The notes beneath the pieces were generated by a model that was given only the letters and a program-made list of their open reading frames with translations, did no database searches and was not told the DNA's origin. Of a stretch of 64,000 bases of DNA, positions 28,929 through 37,969 are shown piece by piece. Numbering within the stretch: position 1 is the first letter of the stretch; the number at the start of each line of letters is the position of its first letter. The DNA is taken from the NCBI RefSeq assembly GCF_947500075.1, contig NZ_CANMQS010000001.1, positions 496,001 to 560,000 of the forward strand, written 5' to 3'. Source of the stretch: an uncultured Sulfitobacter sp. (GTDB lineage: Bacteria; Pseudomonadota; Alphaproteobacteria; Rhodobacterales; Rhodobacteraceae). The translations under genes and the position numbers were made by a program.

Positions 28929-29288
28929 CTATATCTTCAGACCACCCTCACGGGCTGCGTCTGCAAGCGCTTTTACTTTGCCGTGGAACAGGAAACCGCC
29001 CCGGTCAAAATATGCCTCTTCCACGCCCGCCTTCTTGGCGCGCTCGGCAATCGCTGCACCGACCTTGGTCGCTGCTTCGATGTTGTTCTTGCCGACGACG
29101 CCCAGATCCTTCTCCAACGTGGAGGCGGATGCCAGGGTCTTGCCCGCCACATCGTCGATCAGCTGAACGGAGATGTTCTTGGACGAGCGGTGAACCGACA
29201 GGCGCATGCGGCCTGCGTTGACGCGGCGCAGTTTGTTCCGAACGCGCAGGCGGCGTTTGATGAACAGTGTTCTTTTGCTGTTTGCCAT
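28929..29288 (-). CDS. rplR: 50S ribosomal protein L18
   Basis: The 119-residue protein starts [20 protein letters not shown] and has [18 protein letters not shown], the 5S rRNA-binding L18 pattern. The ATG at 29288 was chosen from the homologous start; upstream frame extension lies within rplF. The 157-base gap to rpsE is long for this operon and holds a palindrome. Confidence 0.97.
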   Translation of the reverse strand: MANSKRTLFIKRRLRVRNKLRRVNAGRMRLSVHRSSKNISVQLIDDVAGKTLASASTLEKDLGVVGKNNIEAATKVGAAIAERAKKAGVEEAYFDRGGFLFHGKVKALADAAREGGLKI

Positions 29289-29298
29289 GGTGCGTTCC

Positions 29299-29832
29299 TT
29301 ACTTCTTCTTGCCTTCTTTGCGGAAGACGAACTCACCCTTGTAGCGGATACCCTTGCCCTTATAGGGCTCGGGCTTGCGCCACTGGCGGATGTTCGCGGC
29401 GACCTGACCAACAAGCTGTTCGTCAATGCCTTCCACAACAACTTCGGTCTGCTTGGGCGCGGTCACGGTCACACCCTCGGGTGCGGTGTAATCCACGTCA
29501 TGGGACAGGCCGAGGTTCAGTTTCAGCGTGTTGCCCTGCATCTGGGCACGGTAACCAACACCCTGAATCTCAAGCTCTTTCTTGAAACCCTGGGTGACGC
29601 CGGTCACCAGATTTTCGACCATCGTGCGGGACATGCCCCACTGCTGGCGCGCGCGCTTGGACTTGCCGCGCGGCGTCACAGTGACAACATTGTCCTCGAC
29701 CTTCAGGTCGACATCGTCGGTTGCCTTGAAATGCCGTGTGCCCTTGGGGCCCTTCACTTCGATGGACTGGCCGCTGACCGTGGCGGTGACACCGCTGGGC
29801 AGATCGACCGGTTTTTTACCAATACGAGACAT
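29299..29832 (-). CDS. rplF: 50S ribosomal protein L6
   Basis: At 177 aa, starting [19 protein letters not shown] and ending [20 protein letters not shown], this is a standard L6 near the factor-binding site of the large subunit. It lies 10 bases after rpsH. Confidence 0.98.
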   Translation of the reverse strand: MSRIGKKPVDLPSGVTATVSGQSIEVKGPKGTRHFKATDDVDLKVEDNVVTVTPRGKSKRARQQWGMSRTMVENLVTGVTQGFKKELEIQGVGYRAQMQGNTLKLNLGLSHDVDYTAPEGVTVTAPKQTEVVVEGIDEQLVGQVAANIRQWRKPEPYKGKGIRYKGEFVFRKEGKKK

Positions 29833-29842
29833 GATCTACTCC

Positions 29843-30235
29843 TTAGAATACGGTGCAGAGCACTTCGCCGCCAACATTGTGGCTGCGTGCGCTTTGATCC
29901 GACATCACACCCTTGGGGGTGGAGACAATCGACACACCCAGACCCTGACGGACCTGCGGAATGTCATTGACGCCCATGTAGACGCGGCGACCGGGCTTGG
30001 AGACCCGCTTGAGCTCACGAATAACAGGTTCGCCCTCGTAATACTTGAGGCTGATCTCAATGGCGGGATGGCCGTCGGCGCCCGTCATTTTCTCATAGCC
30101 GCGGATGTAACCCTCGTCCGCCAGCACATCCAGCACCCATGCACGCAGCTTGGAAGCCGGTGTCACAACGGTGGATTTGCCGCGCATCGAAGAGTTACGG
30201 ATACGGGTCAGCATATCTGCGATAGGATCGTTCAT
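29843..30235 (-). CDS. rpsH: 30S ribosomal protein S8
   Basis: The 130-aa protein starts [20 protein letters not shown] and contains [13 protein letters not shown] near the C-terminus, as in all S8. S8 binds central 16S rRNA and in other bacteria represses the spc operon by binding rplE mRNA; that control has not been checked here. Confidence 0.98.
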   Translation of the reverse strand: MNDPIADMLTRIRNSSMRGKSTVVTPASKLRAWVLDVLADEGYIRGYEKMTGADGHPAIEISLKYYEGEPVIRELKRVSKPGRRVYMGVNDIPQVRQGLGVSIVSTPKGVMSDQSARSHNVGGEVLCTVF

Positions 30236-30247
30236 AATATGCCCTCC

Positions 30248-30553
30248 TTACCAGCTCGACTTGACCATGCCGGGGATCTGGCCTTGTGAGCCGAGGTCCC
30301 GCAGCGCGATACGCGAGATTTTCAGTTTGCGGTAATACGCATGTGGACGACCGGTCAACTGGCAGCGGTTGTGCAGACGCACAGCGCTGGAGTTGCGCGG
30401 CAGTTTCGCCAGCTTCAGGGAGGCGCGGAAACGCTCTTCCATCGGCTTTTCCTGATCGTTGATGATCGCCTTCAGCTCGGCGCGCTTCTCAGCGTACTTC
30501 TTGACCAGTGCTTCACGCTTCTTCTCGCGTGCAATCATGGATTTCTTAGCCAT
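30248..30553 (-). CDS. rpsN: 30S ribosomal protein S14 (zinc-free type)
   Basis: The 101-residue protein begins [20 protein letters not shown] and has [20 protein letters not shown]. It is the long form with only one cysteine, so it lacks the CXXC zinc ribbon of the short S14 type. It sits between rplE and rpsH. Confidence 0.98.
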   Translation of the reverse strand: MAKKSMIAREKKREALVKKYAEKRAELKAIINDQEKPMEERFRASLKLAKLPRNSSAVRLHNRCQLTGRPHAYYRKLKISRIALRDLGSQGQIPGMVKSSW

Positions 30554-30571
30554 ATCTAATCCCTCCCGCGC

Positions 30572-31135
30572 TTATGAATTGAAAGGCATGTTGAGTGCTT
30601 TCAACAATGCTTTCGCTTCTGCGTCGGTGTTCGCCGTTGTCGTGATGACAATGTCCATTCCCCAGGTCTCATCGACTTTATCAAAGTCGATTTCCGGGAA
30701 CACGATGTGCTCTTTCATGCCCATGGCGTAGTTGCCACGGCCGTCAAAAGACTTGCCGGAGACGCCGCGGAAGTCGCGGACGCGGGGCAGTGCAATCGTG
30801 ATGAAACGGTCCAGAAATTCATACATCCGGTCGCCACGCAGGGTGACTTTCGCACCCAGCGGCATGTCCTCACGGACGCGGAAACCAGCGATGGATTTCT
30901 TTGCCTTGGTGGTCAGCGCTTTCTGGCCTGCAATCGCGGTCAGGTCTTCCTGAGCGGATTTGGCTTTCTTGCTGTCACGCACGGCTTCGGCACCACAGCC
31001 GATGTTCAGGACAATCTTGTCCAGACGCGGGATCTGCATGTCGTTCTTGTAGCCGAACTCTTCTTTCAGGACCGCGCGGATGCGGTCCTTGTAGTCGGCC
31101 TTGAGGCGGGGTGTGTAGTTCGCGGTATCAAGCAT
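30572..31135 (-). CDS. rplE: 50S ribosomal protein L5
   Basis: The 187-aa protein binds 5S rRNA and contacts P-site tRNA. It shows the motifs [25 protein letters not shown] sequence and [19 protein letters not shown]. Its ATG overlaps the rplX stop by 1 base. Confidence 0.98.
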   Translation of the reverse strand: MLDTANYTPRLKADYKDRIRAVLKEEFGYKNDMQIPRLDKIVLNIGCGAEAVRDSKKAKSAQEDLTAIAGQKALTTKAKKSIAGFRVREDMPLGAKVTLRGDRMYEFLDRFITIALPRVRDFRGVSGKSFDGRGNYAMGMKEHIVFPEIDFDKVDETWGMDIVITTTANTDAEAKALLKALNMPFNS

Positions 31136-31440
31136 CAGATCACATCCCCTGTTGTCTTGGCGAAACGCACCTTGGTGTCGCCGTCCATCTTGAAGCCCAC
31201 GCGGGTAGCTTTGCCGTTGGCATCCACAATCGCGAGGTTGCTCAGGTCAATCGGCATCGCTTTGGGGATGCGACCGCCCTGGCTTTCCTGGGACTGACGG
31301 GTGGCGCGGATGGAGATGTTGATCCCGTCCACGATGGCCTTGTTGGATTTCGGGTCAACAGACGTGATGCTGCCTGTCTTGCCCTTGTCCTTACCGGCCA
31401 AAACGATGACCTTGTCACCTTTTCTCAGCTTAGCAGCCAT
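31135..31440 (-). CDS. rplX: 50S ribosomal protein L24
   Basis: This 101-aa protein opens with the KOW motif ([20 protein letters not shown]) characteristic of L24, the assembly-initiating protein of the large subunit. It lies 2 bases after rplN. Confidence 0.98.
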   Translation of the reverse strand: MAAKLRKGDKVIVLAGKDKGKTGSITSVDPKSNKAIVDGINISIRATRQSQESQGGRIPKAMPIDLSNLAIVDANGKATRVGFKMDGDTKVRFAKTTGDVI

Positions 31441-31442
31441 GA

Positions 31443-31811
31443 TTACAGCACCTCCGGAGCGAGCGAGATGATTTTCATGAAGTTCTTGCCGCGCAACTCA
31501 CGCACAACTGGTCCAAAGATACGTGTACCCATGGGTTCGTTGTTGTTGTTGAGGATCACGGCCGCGTTGCGGTCAAAGCGGATGGCGGTGCCATCGTCGC
31601 GACGGACTTCCTTGGCGGTGCGCACAACGACGGCCTTGCGGACGTCGCCTTTTTTCACACGGCCACGTGGAATGGCTTCCTTGACCGACACGACAATGAT
31701 GTCGCCGACGGATGCGTATTTACGCTTGGAACCACCCAGTACCTTGATGCACTGAACACGGCGCGCGCCGCTGTTGTCAGCAACATCCAGGTTGGTCTGC
31801 ATCTGGATCAT
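31443..31811 (-). CDS. rplN: 50S ribosomal protein L14
   Basis: At 122 aa, starting [20 protein letters not shown] and ending [10 protein letters not shown], this is a standard L14. The 68-base gap to rpsQ contains no clear extra signal. Confidence 0.98.
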   Translation of the reverse strand: MIQMQTNLDVADNSGARRVQCIKVLGGSKRKYASVGDIIVVSVKEAIPRGRVKKGDVRKAVVVRTAKEVRRDDGTAIRFDRNAAVILNNNNEPMGTRIFGPVVRELRGKNFMKIISLAPEVL

Positions 31812-31879
31812 TTGGTTTCTCCCGACCTTTGGGGGGCGATGCGTGCCTTGTCCCCAGGGTTTCGATTAATAAGGTTGGC

Positions 31880-32125
31880 TTACGCTTCGGCTTTGGCGCC
31901 TGCGTAAACTTCCCAACGTTTCGTCTTGGATTTCGGCGCGCATTCGATGATGCGGACCGTCTCACCTACCTTGTAGGTGTTGTTCTCATCGTGGGCCCGA
32001 TACTTCTTGGACTTACGGATGGTCTTCTTCAGAACCGGATGCGTGAAGCGGCGCTCAACGGATACGGTGATGGTCTGGGCGTTTGCGTCGGAGGTCACGA
32101 CGCCTTGCAGGATACGCTTTGGCAT
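31880..32125 (-). CDS. rpsQ: 30S ribosomal protein S17
   Basis: The 81-residue protein starts [20 protein letters not shown] and contains [20 protein letters not shown], the S17 OB-fold pattern. It follows rpmC after 11 bases. Confidence 0.98.
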   Translation of the reverse strand: MPKRILQGVVTSDANAQTITVSVERRFTHPVLKKTIRKSKKYRAHDENNTYKVGETVRIIECAPKSKTKRWEVYAGAKAEA

Positions 32126-32136
32126 AGGTGCTCTCC

Positions 32137-32340
32137 TTATTCAGCAGCGGCCGCTTGGGCCTTTTGGTTCAACACAGTCTTGACCCGCGCCACGTCCCGC
32201 TTCACGGAACGCAGACGCGCAGGGTTTTCCAGCTGGCCAGTGGCTTGCTGGAAGCGCAGGTTGAAGGCTTCTTTCTTCAGGTTCACAAGTTCGTCGCGGA
32301 GCTGGTCCGGCGTCTTGTCATGCAGTTCTTTGGCGTCCAT
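32137..32340 (-). CDS. rpmC: 50S ribosomal protein L29
   Basis: The 67-residue protein reads [20 protein letters not shown] at its start, the L29 pattern, and lies at the polypeptide exit tunnel in the ribosome. rplP, normally the immediately preceding gene, is 7.7 kb away here, so rpmC is the first gene of its own block and has a candidate promoter. Confidence 0.97.
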   Translation of the reverse strand: MDAKELHDKTPDQLRDELVNLKKEAFNLRFQQATGQLENPARLRSVKRDVARVKTVLNQKAQAAAAE

Positions 32341-32419
32341 CGCCTTTTTCCTTTCAACATCACGGGCAGGCCGCGCACGCGCGTCACCCTGATTCCCGTG
32401 GAGTTCATGATGAGTGGCG

Positions 32420-32448
32420 CTGATACGCCGGGCTGCTTTGCATTGCAA
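32420..32448 (-). promoter_or_regulatory. Candidate promoter for the rpmC-rpsQ-...-rpmD block
   Basis: On the minus strand TTGCAA and TATCAG are separated by 17 bp, about 80 bases upstream of rpmC. This is where the 7.6-kb insertion has removed the block from the upstream S10 promoter. Confidence 0.55.
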
Positions 32449-32552
32449 CCCTTTATCCGCCCCCATGATCAGGCTGCTGCAAAGGGGGCAGACGGATGCC
32501 TATATCTGGGGTAATTTGGCCGGGAAACCTCAATCGACGACCGAGACACATC

Positions 32553-32963
32553 ATGATCCTGAGACTGCTTGCTACCCTTGCGCTTCTTGCTTCGCCCGCC
32601 ACTGCCGATGTCTGGAGCTTTGCCACCCCCTCCAAGAACATCGAATGCTGGGTCGGGGAGAGTTTTGAAGGCTCTGACATTCACTGCACCATCTTCCAGA
32701 AAGGCGGCACACCCCCTGCCCCGCGCCCCACAGGATGCGCTGCCGCCTGGGGGCATACCTTTCAGATGGATGAACGCGGCTACGTCTCCATGACCTGCGA
32801 AAATATCGCCGCCCAGGGCACCGGTGCGCAAAGCGTCGCGGAATACGGCGTGCGCGGGAACTTTGGCGGGTTCAGCTGTTTCTCGTCCCGCCAGGGACTG
32901 GAATGCAGCAATCTGGACGGCCACGGTTTTTTCCTGTCCCGCGCCGTGCAACGGGTTTTCTGA
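32553..32963 (+). CDS. Secreted Cys-rich protein, DUF6636-like
   Basis: The 136-residue product begins with a signal peptide (MILRLLATLALLASPATA) and then FATPSKNIECWVG, which resembles the DUF6636 family. Six cysteines in the mature part could form three disulfides in the periplasm. Function is unknown. The ATG at 32553 opens the signal peptide; an in-frame ATG at 32496 lies in poor context. It is the first gene of the insertion at the rplP|rpmC junction and is divergent from rpmC. Confidence 0.7.
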   Translation: MILRLLATLALLASPATADVWSFATPSKNIECWVGESFEGSDIHCTIFQKGGTPPAPRPTGCAAAWGHTFQMDERGYVSMTCENIAAQGTGAQSVAEYGVRGNFGGFSCFSSRQGLECSNLDGHGFFLSRAVQRVF

Positions 32964-32990
32964 ACCCGCGCGCTGACGTATGAGGCCCGA

Positions 32991-33611
32991 ATGGCAGACA
33001 TCAAATCTCTTTTTGTGACCCGTCTTTATCACGCGAAACTGTCAGAGTTCGGCGACACCGTGGACCCCGGCGAGCTTGAAGCCTCCTGCTGGTCCATCGC
33101 GCAGGATGATGAGGCAGGCCAGCAATGGTCCGAAGACAACGGCTATCCGGGCTACACGTCCTATGCCTCGCTCACCGATCTGGGGTGGCGTTTTCCGATC
33201 TTTGCCGATGTGATCAAGCTGCTGGATGCGCATGTGGCGGCCTTTGCCAGGGACCTTGCGTTTGATCTGGATGGCCGCGCGTTGAAGCTGGAGGACATCT
33301 GGATCAACATCCTGCCTGAGGGCGGCATTCACACCAGCCACATCCATCCCCATTCCGTGATTTCCGGCACGACCTACGTGGCAATGCCGGACGGGGCGAG
33401 CGCGCTCAAGCTGGAAGACCCGCGCCTGCCGATGATGATGGCAGCCCCCGGTCGGGTTAAGGACGCGCCTGAGGAATTGCGCGCTTTTGCCTATATCGCA
33501 CCCGAAGTGGGTGATGTGCTGCTTTGGGAAAGCTGGCTGCGCCATGAGGTGCCGATGAACATGTCCGAAGACGACCGGATCAGTGTGAGTTTCAACTACA
33601 GCTGGCAGTGA
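32991..33611 (+). CDS. Putative 2-oxoglutarate/Fe(II) oxygenase, TIGR02466 family
   Basis: The 206-aa protein contains HTSHIHPHSVISGTTYV near residues 115-131 and RISVSFNYSW at the C-terminus, which fit a jelly-roll dioxygenase with His/His/Arg active-site elements as in TIGR02466. WLRHEVP supplies a further His near residue 184. The substrate is unknown; relatives are often near phage-like or cell-surface functions. It follows the secreted protein gene after 27 bases and converges with the phosphodiesterase gene. Confidence 0.85.
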   Translation: MADIKSLFVTRLYHAKLSEFGDTVDPGELEASCWSIAQDDEAGQQWSEDNGYPGYTSYASLTDLGWRFPIFADVIKLLDAHVAAFARDLAFDLDGRALKLEDIWINILPEGGIHTSHIHPHSVISGTTYVAMPDGASALKLEDPRLPMMMAAPGRVKDAPEELRAFAYIAPEVGDVLLWESWLRHEVPMNMSEDDRISVSFNYSWQ

Positions 33612-33618
33612 TGCCCTA

Positions 33619-34425
33619 TCACGTAAACTTCAGCAACCGCGCACGGTCAATCACATTCAACTCGCGCGCCTGGGGCAGAAGTGTCACGTAGGACGCAGTC
33701 AGGCCACTGTCCCGCACATAGCAGATCGTGAAGCCGGCCCCTTCCATGATCCGCAGATCACGACGCTCCAACAGGTCAACGGTTGATTCCAGCCCCGTGG
33801 AGACAAGGATCGGGATGCCGTGCCACAGGCTGGTCTGGTTGATGTGGATGTGCCCCGACAGGATCGCGGTGACATTATGGGGTTTGAGCACGTCGGCAAG
33901 GCGGGTACTGGCAGGCATGTCGATGCTGCCCCATGGCAGGCCGCCTTCATCCAGTCGCGGCGGGTGGTGCATGACGATGAGTTTGGACAGATCCGGATGG
34001 TCGTTGAGGGCGTCTTCGAGCATGGCAAACTGCGCGTCGTCTATGGTGCCTGCGACGTGTTTGGGAATCAGCGTATCAAGTGTGATGATGTGCTGGCTGC
34101 CAATGGCCCGGCTGGAGAACAGCGGCGTGGGCGCAGCACCATCGCCAAAGACCGCGTGATAGCCCTTGCGCGTGTCGTGATTGCCCAATGCGGGGATCCA
34201 CGGGGCCTTGAGCGGGGCAATGGTCTCTTTCAACAAAGCATAGCTCGCTTCATCGCCCATGTTGGTCAGATCCCCGCTAGCCACCACGAATTCAGGCTGC
34301 GGGTCCATCGCGTTGATCGCCTCAACAGCGCGCCGCAGGGTGGTGAGGGAGGCGGAGTTCTCTCCAGAGGTACCTGCACGGGCGTGCGAGATATGCAAAT
34401 CGGTGAGGTGGATAAATCGGGTCAT
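33619..34425 (-). CDS. Calcineurin-like metallophosphoesterase (CpdA type)
   Basis: The 268-residue enzyme shows all class III phosphodiesterase metal motifs: DLHISHA, GDLTNMG, LGNHD, MHHPP and GHIHIN. It may hydrolyse cyclic nucleotides or other phosphodiesters. Its start overlaps the stop of the ABC ATPase gene by 1 base, so it is very likely the last gene of the peptide-type transporter operon. This suggests a phosphodiester-containing substrate may be imported, though that is inference only. Confidence 0.88.
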   Translation of the reverse strand: MTRFIHLTDLHISHARAGTSGENSASLTTLRRAVEAINAMDPQPEFVVASGDLTNMGDEASYALLKETIAPLKAPWIPALGNHDTRKGYHAVFGDGAAPTPLFSSRAIGSQHIITLDTLIPKHVAGTIDDAQFAMLEDALNDHPDLSKLIVMHHPPRLDEGGLPWGSIDMPASTRLADVLKPHNVTAILSGHIHINQTSLWHGIPILVSTGLESTVDLLERRDLRIMEGAGFTICYVRDSGLTASYVTLLPQARELNVIDRARLLKFT

Positions 34426-35195
34426 CAGGGTGTTCCAGCAGCTGTGAGCAGGGATTGGGTGTATTCATGTTGTGGCGCATTGAGAATGGCGGCGGCATTG
34501 CCCTGCTCCAGCACATTGCCGGACTTCAGCACCATCAGCGTGTCACACAGGGCGGCGACCACAGCCATGTCGTGGCTGATGAACAGCATCGCAAGACCCA
34601 GCTCTTCCTGAAGGTCCATCAGCAGGTTGAGGATCTGCGCGCGGACAGAGACATCGAGCGCCGACACCGCCTCATCCGCGACCAACAGCTGCGGCCGCGT
34701 GATGATGGCCCGCGCGATGGCAATGCGCTGGCGCTGGCCGCCTGAAAATTCGTGAGGGAATTTGGTCGCGTCTTCGGCGTGCAAGCCCACCTGCACCAGA
34801 CTGTCGGCGATCTTGCGGCCCTCATCGGTGCCCATGGCGCGCAGGGGTTCGCCCAGCGACCATCCCACCCTGCGGCGCGGATCGAGGGAGCCATAGGGGT
34901 CCTGAAAGATCATCTGAAATTCCGGGCGCAGGCGACGCAGGTCGGGGCGGGACAGGCTGTGCAGGTCTTTCCCGTCAAAGGCAACACTGCCCGCATCTGG
35001 TTTCTCAAACGCCATCACCAGCCGGGCCAGCGTGGATTTGCCCGACCCGCTCTCCCCAACCACACCAAGGGTTTCGCCTGCGCTGATCGTGAAACTGGCG
35101 TCCTCAATCGCCGTCAGGCGAGGGCGCGGGCCAAGCACGCGGGTGCGGGGCAGCGGATAGTGACGGGTCAGCCCTTCGGCACGCAGGAGCGTCAT
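34425..35195 (-). CDS. Oligopeptide-type ABC transporter ATPase (DppF/OppF-like)
   Basis: The 256-aa protein carries Walker A (GESGSGKST), signature FSGGQRQR and Walker B ([13 protein letters not shown]). It is the second ATPase of the operon and overlaps the first by 4 bp. It lacks the long C-terminal zinc/peptide-type extension of many OppF proteins. Confidence 0.92.
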   Translation of the reverse strand: MTLLRAEGLTRHYPLPRTRVLGPRPRLTAIEDASFTISAGETLGVVGESGSGKSTLARLVMAFEKPDAGSVAFDGKDLHSLSRPDLRRLRPEFQMIFQDPYGSLDPRRRVGWSLGEPLRAMGTDEGRKIADSLVQVGLHAEDATKFPHEFSGGQRQRIAIARAIITRPQLLVADEAVSALDVSVRAQILNLLMDLQEELGLAMLFISHDMAVVAALCDTLMVLKSGNVLEQGNAAAILNAPQHEYTQSLLTAAGTP

Positions 35196-36151
35196 GCTGC
35201 CCCCTCCACCACCGGGCAGAGCAGCATGCGCGGGCCATGGGGGACCGGCCGTGCGGTGGCGCAGTCGGGGCGCTCCAGCGCACAGCGGCCAGCAAAGCGA
35301 CAGCCCTGGGCCAGACCGCTGAGCGGGGGGACATTGCCCGGTATCGTCGGCAGACGTTTGCGCTTGCCCTGTTCATCCCGCAGGGCGGCTTGCGGATCGG
35401 GCCGCGCGGCAAGAAGGCCCTGGGTATAGGGATGCTGCGGCGCGTGCAGCACGTCGTCCGTCCCGCCACGCTCGACGATATCACCGCCATACATCACGGC
35501 AACCCGTTCGGTTGAGCGGGCGACCGAAGCCAGATCATGACTGATCAACACCAACGCCATGCCGCGTTTTTCCGACAGGTCCACCAACAGGTCGGTGACC
35601 TGTAGTGCGACATTCGCATCAAGTGCGGTGGTCGGCTCATCCGCGATCAGCAGCGCGGGATCACAGGCCAGTGCAAGGGCAATCAGCACGCGTTGGCGTT
35701 GGCCACCGGAAAGCTCATGCGGGAACATGCGCGCGCGGCGTTCGGGGTTGGGCAGATCGACCTCGGCAAAGAGTTCCGCCACACGTTTGGCCGCCTCATC
35801 GCGGCTGAGACCAAAATGCAGGCGCAGCGGTTCGGCGACCGTATCGCCAACCCGGCGCAGCGGATTGAGGGCGGACATCGGCTCCTGAAAGATCATCGCA
35901 ACGCGGCGCGCACGCAGGGGCCGCCATGTTTCCTCGTCCGCGTCGCTCATGTCCACCCCGTCGATGGTCAGGGTGCCGGAGAGCGTCGCGGCATCCGGCG
36001 CCATGCCCATCAGACAGGACGCCAGCAGGCTCTTGCCCGACCCGCTTTCCCCCACAATGCCCAACCGGTCCCCCGGTGCGATCTTGAGAGAAATGTCGCG
36101 CAGCGCGCTGCCGGCGGCAAAGGTGACGGACAGGGTATCAAGCTCGATCAT
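35192..36151 (-). CDS. Oligopeptide-type ABC transporter ATPase (DppD/OppD-like)
   Basis: This 319-aa ATPase has Walker A (GESGSGKSL), signature LSGGQRQR, Walker B ([12 protein letters not shown]) and a C-terminal cysteine-containing region (CRFAGRCALERPDC) of the OppD/F C-terminal domain, which can hold an iron-sulfur cluster in some homologues. It follows the permease gene with no gap. Confidence 0.92.
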   Translation of the reverse strand: MIELDTLSVTFAAGSALRDISLKIAPGDRLGIVGESGSGKSLLASCLMGMAPDAATLSGTLTIDGVDMSDADEETWRPLRARRVAMIFQEPMSALNPLRRVGDTVAEPLRLHFGLSRDEAAKRVAELFAEVDLPNPERRARMFPHELSGGQRQRVLIALALACDPALLIADEPTTALDANVALQVTDLLVDLSEKRGMALVLISHDLASVARSTERVAVMYGGDIVERGGTDDVLHAPQHPYTQGLLAARPDPQAALRDEQGKRKRLPTIPGNVPPLSGLAQGCRFAGRCALERPDCATARPVPHGPRMLLCPVVEGAA

Positions 36152-36970
36152 CTACCGCTCCCGCACCAGTCGGGGATCGGTGATGTCGCGCAGACCGTCG
36201 CCCAGAAGGCCAAAGCCGAGGACGGCAGCGACGATGCAGAGACCGGGATAGATCGCCAGTTCGGGGGCGAGATACATCAGCGTCTGCGCCTCTGACAGCA
36301 TGCGGCCCCAGCTTGCCGCAGGGGGCTGCGCACCGAGGCCGAGGTAGCTGAGGGCGGCTTCGGCAAGGATGGCGACGGCAAATTCGATGGTGGCCTGCAC
36401 GATGATCGCAGCGGCAATGTTGGGCAGGATGTGATCGCGGCTGATGGCGAAGGTACCCATGCCTGCCGCCCGCGCAGCCATAACATAGTCGCGCGTCCAG
36501 ATTTGGTTGGCGGAGGCGCGGGTGACACGGGCGAAGATGGGGATGTTGATGAAAGCGATGGCGAAGACAGCGTTTGAAAGCGAAGGGCCAAAGACCGCCG
36601 CCAGCATGATGGCAAAAAGGAGCGCGGGGAACGCGAAGCTCAGGTCGGCAAGGCGCATCACAAGGTCTTCGACCCAGCCGCCGATGCCTGCGGCCAGCAG
36701 GCCGAGGACCACGCCGATAGAGCCGCCCATCAGCACCGCCACCAGCGCCACGGTCATCGAATTGCGCGCGCCCAGCATGAGTTGGGAGACCACATCCCGC
36801 CCCAGCTTGTCAGTGCCGAGCCAGTTGGTCATCGAGGGGTCCGCGAACTTGTTGCGGATGTCGAGGGCCGTTGGATCGTGCGGTGTCCAGACCAGCGACA
36901 AGGCCGCGAGGCCAACCATCAACGACACCAGCACCGCGCCCAGCAGGAAGTTCGCAGGCAGCCGGGTCAT
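36152..36970 (-). CDS. Oligopeptide-type ABC transporter permease (DppC-like)
   Basis: The 272-residue membrane protein starts MTRLPANFLLGAVLVSL, has an N-terminal helix and then a permease domain with NWLGTDKLGRDVVSQLMLGAR, typical of DppC. The conserved EAA loop region ARAAGMGTFAISRDHILPN contacts the ATPases. The ATG at 36970 overlaps the stop of the partner permease; the open frame upstream lies wholly in that gene. Confidence 0.92.
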   Translation of the reverse strand: MTRLPANFLLGAVLVSLMVGLAALSLVWTPHDPTALDIRNKFADPSMTNWLGTDKLGRDVVSQLMLGARNSMTVALVAVLMGGSIGVVLGLLAAGIGGWVEDLVMRLADLSFAFPALLFAIMLAAVFGPSLSNAVFAIAFINIPIFARVTRASANQIWTRDYVMAARAAGMGTFAISRDHILPNIAAAIIVQATIEFAVAILAEAALSYLGLGAQPPAASWGRMLSEAQTLMYLAPELAIYPGLCIVAAVLGFGLLGDGLRDITDPRLVRER

Positions 36971-37911
36971 TGGCGGGCTTTCAGGCGAGGGTCGATGACG
37001 ACGTAGAGCAGGTCCACGATGAAATTGGCTGTGACCACGATGGCGGCAAACAGCATCACCAGCGCCTGCACCGTGGGCAGGTCGCGGTTGGAGATGGATT
37101 GGAAGATCAGGCGGCCCAGACCGGGGAGGTAGAAGACGTTTTCGATCACGATGGTACCGGTCACAAGCGCCGCGAACTGCATGCCGACGATGGTGACGAT
37201 GGGCACCAATGCGTTGGGCAGCACGTGCCGCCACAAGATGCGCCGCTGGCTGAGACCCGAGGCGCGGGCGGTGCGGGTGAAATCCTGCCGCATGACTTCA
37301 AGCGCGGAGGACCGCGTGACACGGGCGAGGACCGACGATTGCACAAGCGCCAGCGCGACGGTGGGCAGGATAAGCGAGCGCATCGCGGCGACGGGATCGT
37401 CCCAGCCTGCAAAACCACCCGGCGGGAGCCAGCGCAGTTTGACCGCAAAGAGGAGCACCAGAAGGATGGAGAGCCAAAACGCGGGGACGGCGATACCCAG
37501 TTGCGACAGGAACATGACACCCCAATCGCCGATTTGGCGGTGCTTTGAGGCGGCGAAGATGCCAAGGCTGAGGGCGAGAACTAAGGTCAGCAACATCCCC
37601 GCAACGGCCAGCGAAATGGTCATGCCAAGGCGCTCACCGATCAGCTCGGAGACCGGCACGCGGAACGAATGGCTGGTGCCGAAATCGCCAACAAACGCGC
37701 CGGTGATCCATTCGACATAGCGGATGTGGACGGGCGCGTTGAGGCCGAGGTCTTCGCGCAGGGCCGCCAGCGCATCCTCCGTCGCCTCAAGCCCGAGGAT
37801 CGACATCGCCGGATCGCCGGGCAGGATGTTCATCGTGGCAAACACCACAATCGACACCGCAAAGAGCGTGCCGATAAAGCCGAGGGTGCGGCGCAGGATA
37901 AAATAAGTCAT
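36967..37911 (-). CDS. Oligopeptide-type ABC transporter permease (DppB-like)
   Basis: The 314-aa permease starts MTYFILRRTLGFIGTLFAVS and has six predicted membrane segments with the DppB loop ARASGLSQRRILWRHVLPNA. It follows the binding-protein gene after a hairpin-bearing gap of 58 bases. Together with the DppC-like partner it forms the membrane channel. Confidence 0.92.
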   Translation of the reverse strand: MTYFILRRTLGFIGTLFAVSIVVFATMNILPGDPAMSILGLEATEDALAALREDLGLNAPVHIRYVEWITGAFVGDFGTSHSFRVPVSELIGERLGMTISLAVAGMLLTLVLALSLGIFAASKHRQIGDWGVMFLSQLGIAVPAFWLSILLVLLFAVKLRWLPPGGFAGWDDPVAAMRSLILPTVALALVQSSVLARVTRSSALEVMRQDFTRTARASGLSQRRILWRHVLPNALVPIVTIVGMQFAALVTGTIVIENVFYLPGLGRLIFQSISNRDLPTVQALVMLFAAIVVTANFIVDLLYVVIDPRLKARQ

Positions 37912-37924
37912 GTCACGCCCGCTG

Positions 37925-37950
37925 GGTGGCCCCCGCGTGGGGAGGCCACC
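37925..37950 (-). promoter_or_regulatory. Hairpin between the binding-protein and permease genes
   Basis: GGTGGCC pairs with GGCCACC, with an inner CCC/GGG pair, in the 58-base gap after the binding-protein stop. It may protect the binding-protein message or cause partial termination. Confidence 0.55.
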
Positions 37951-37969
37951 GTGCTTTGCGTCTTCGAAG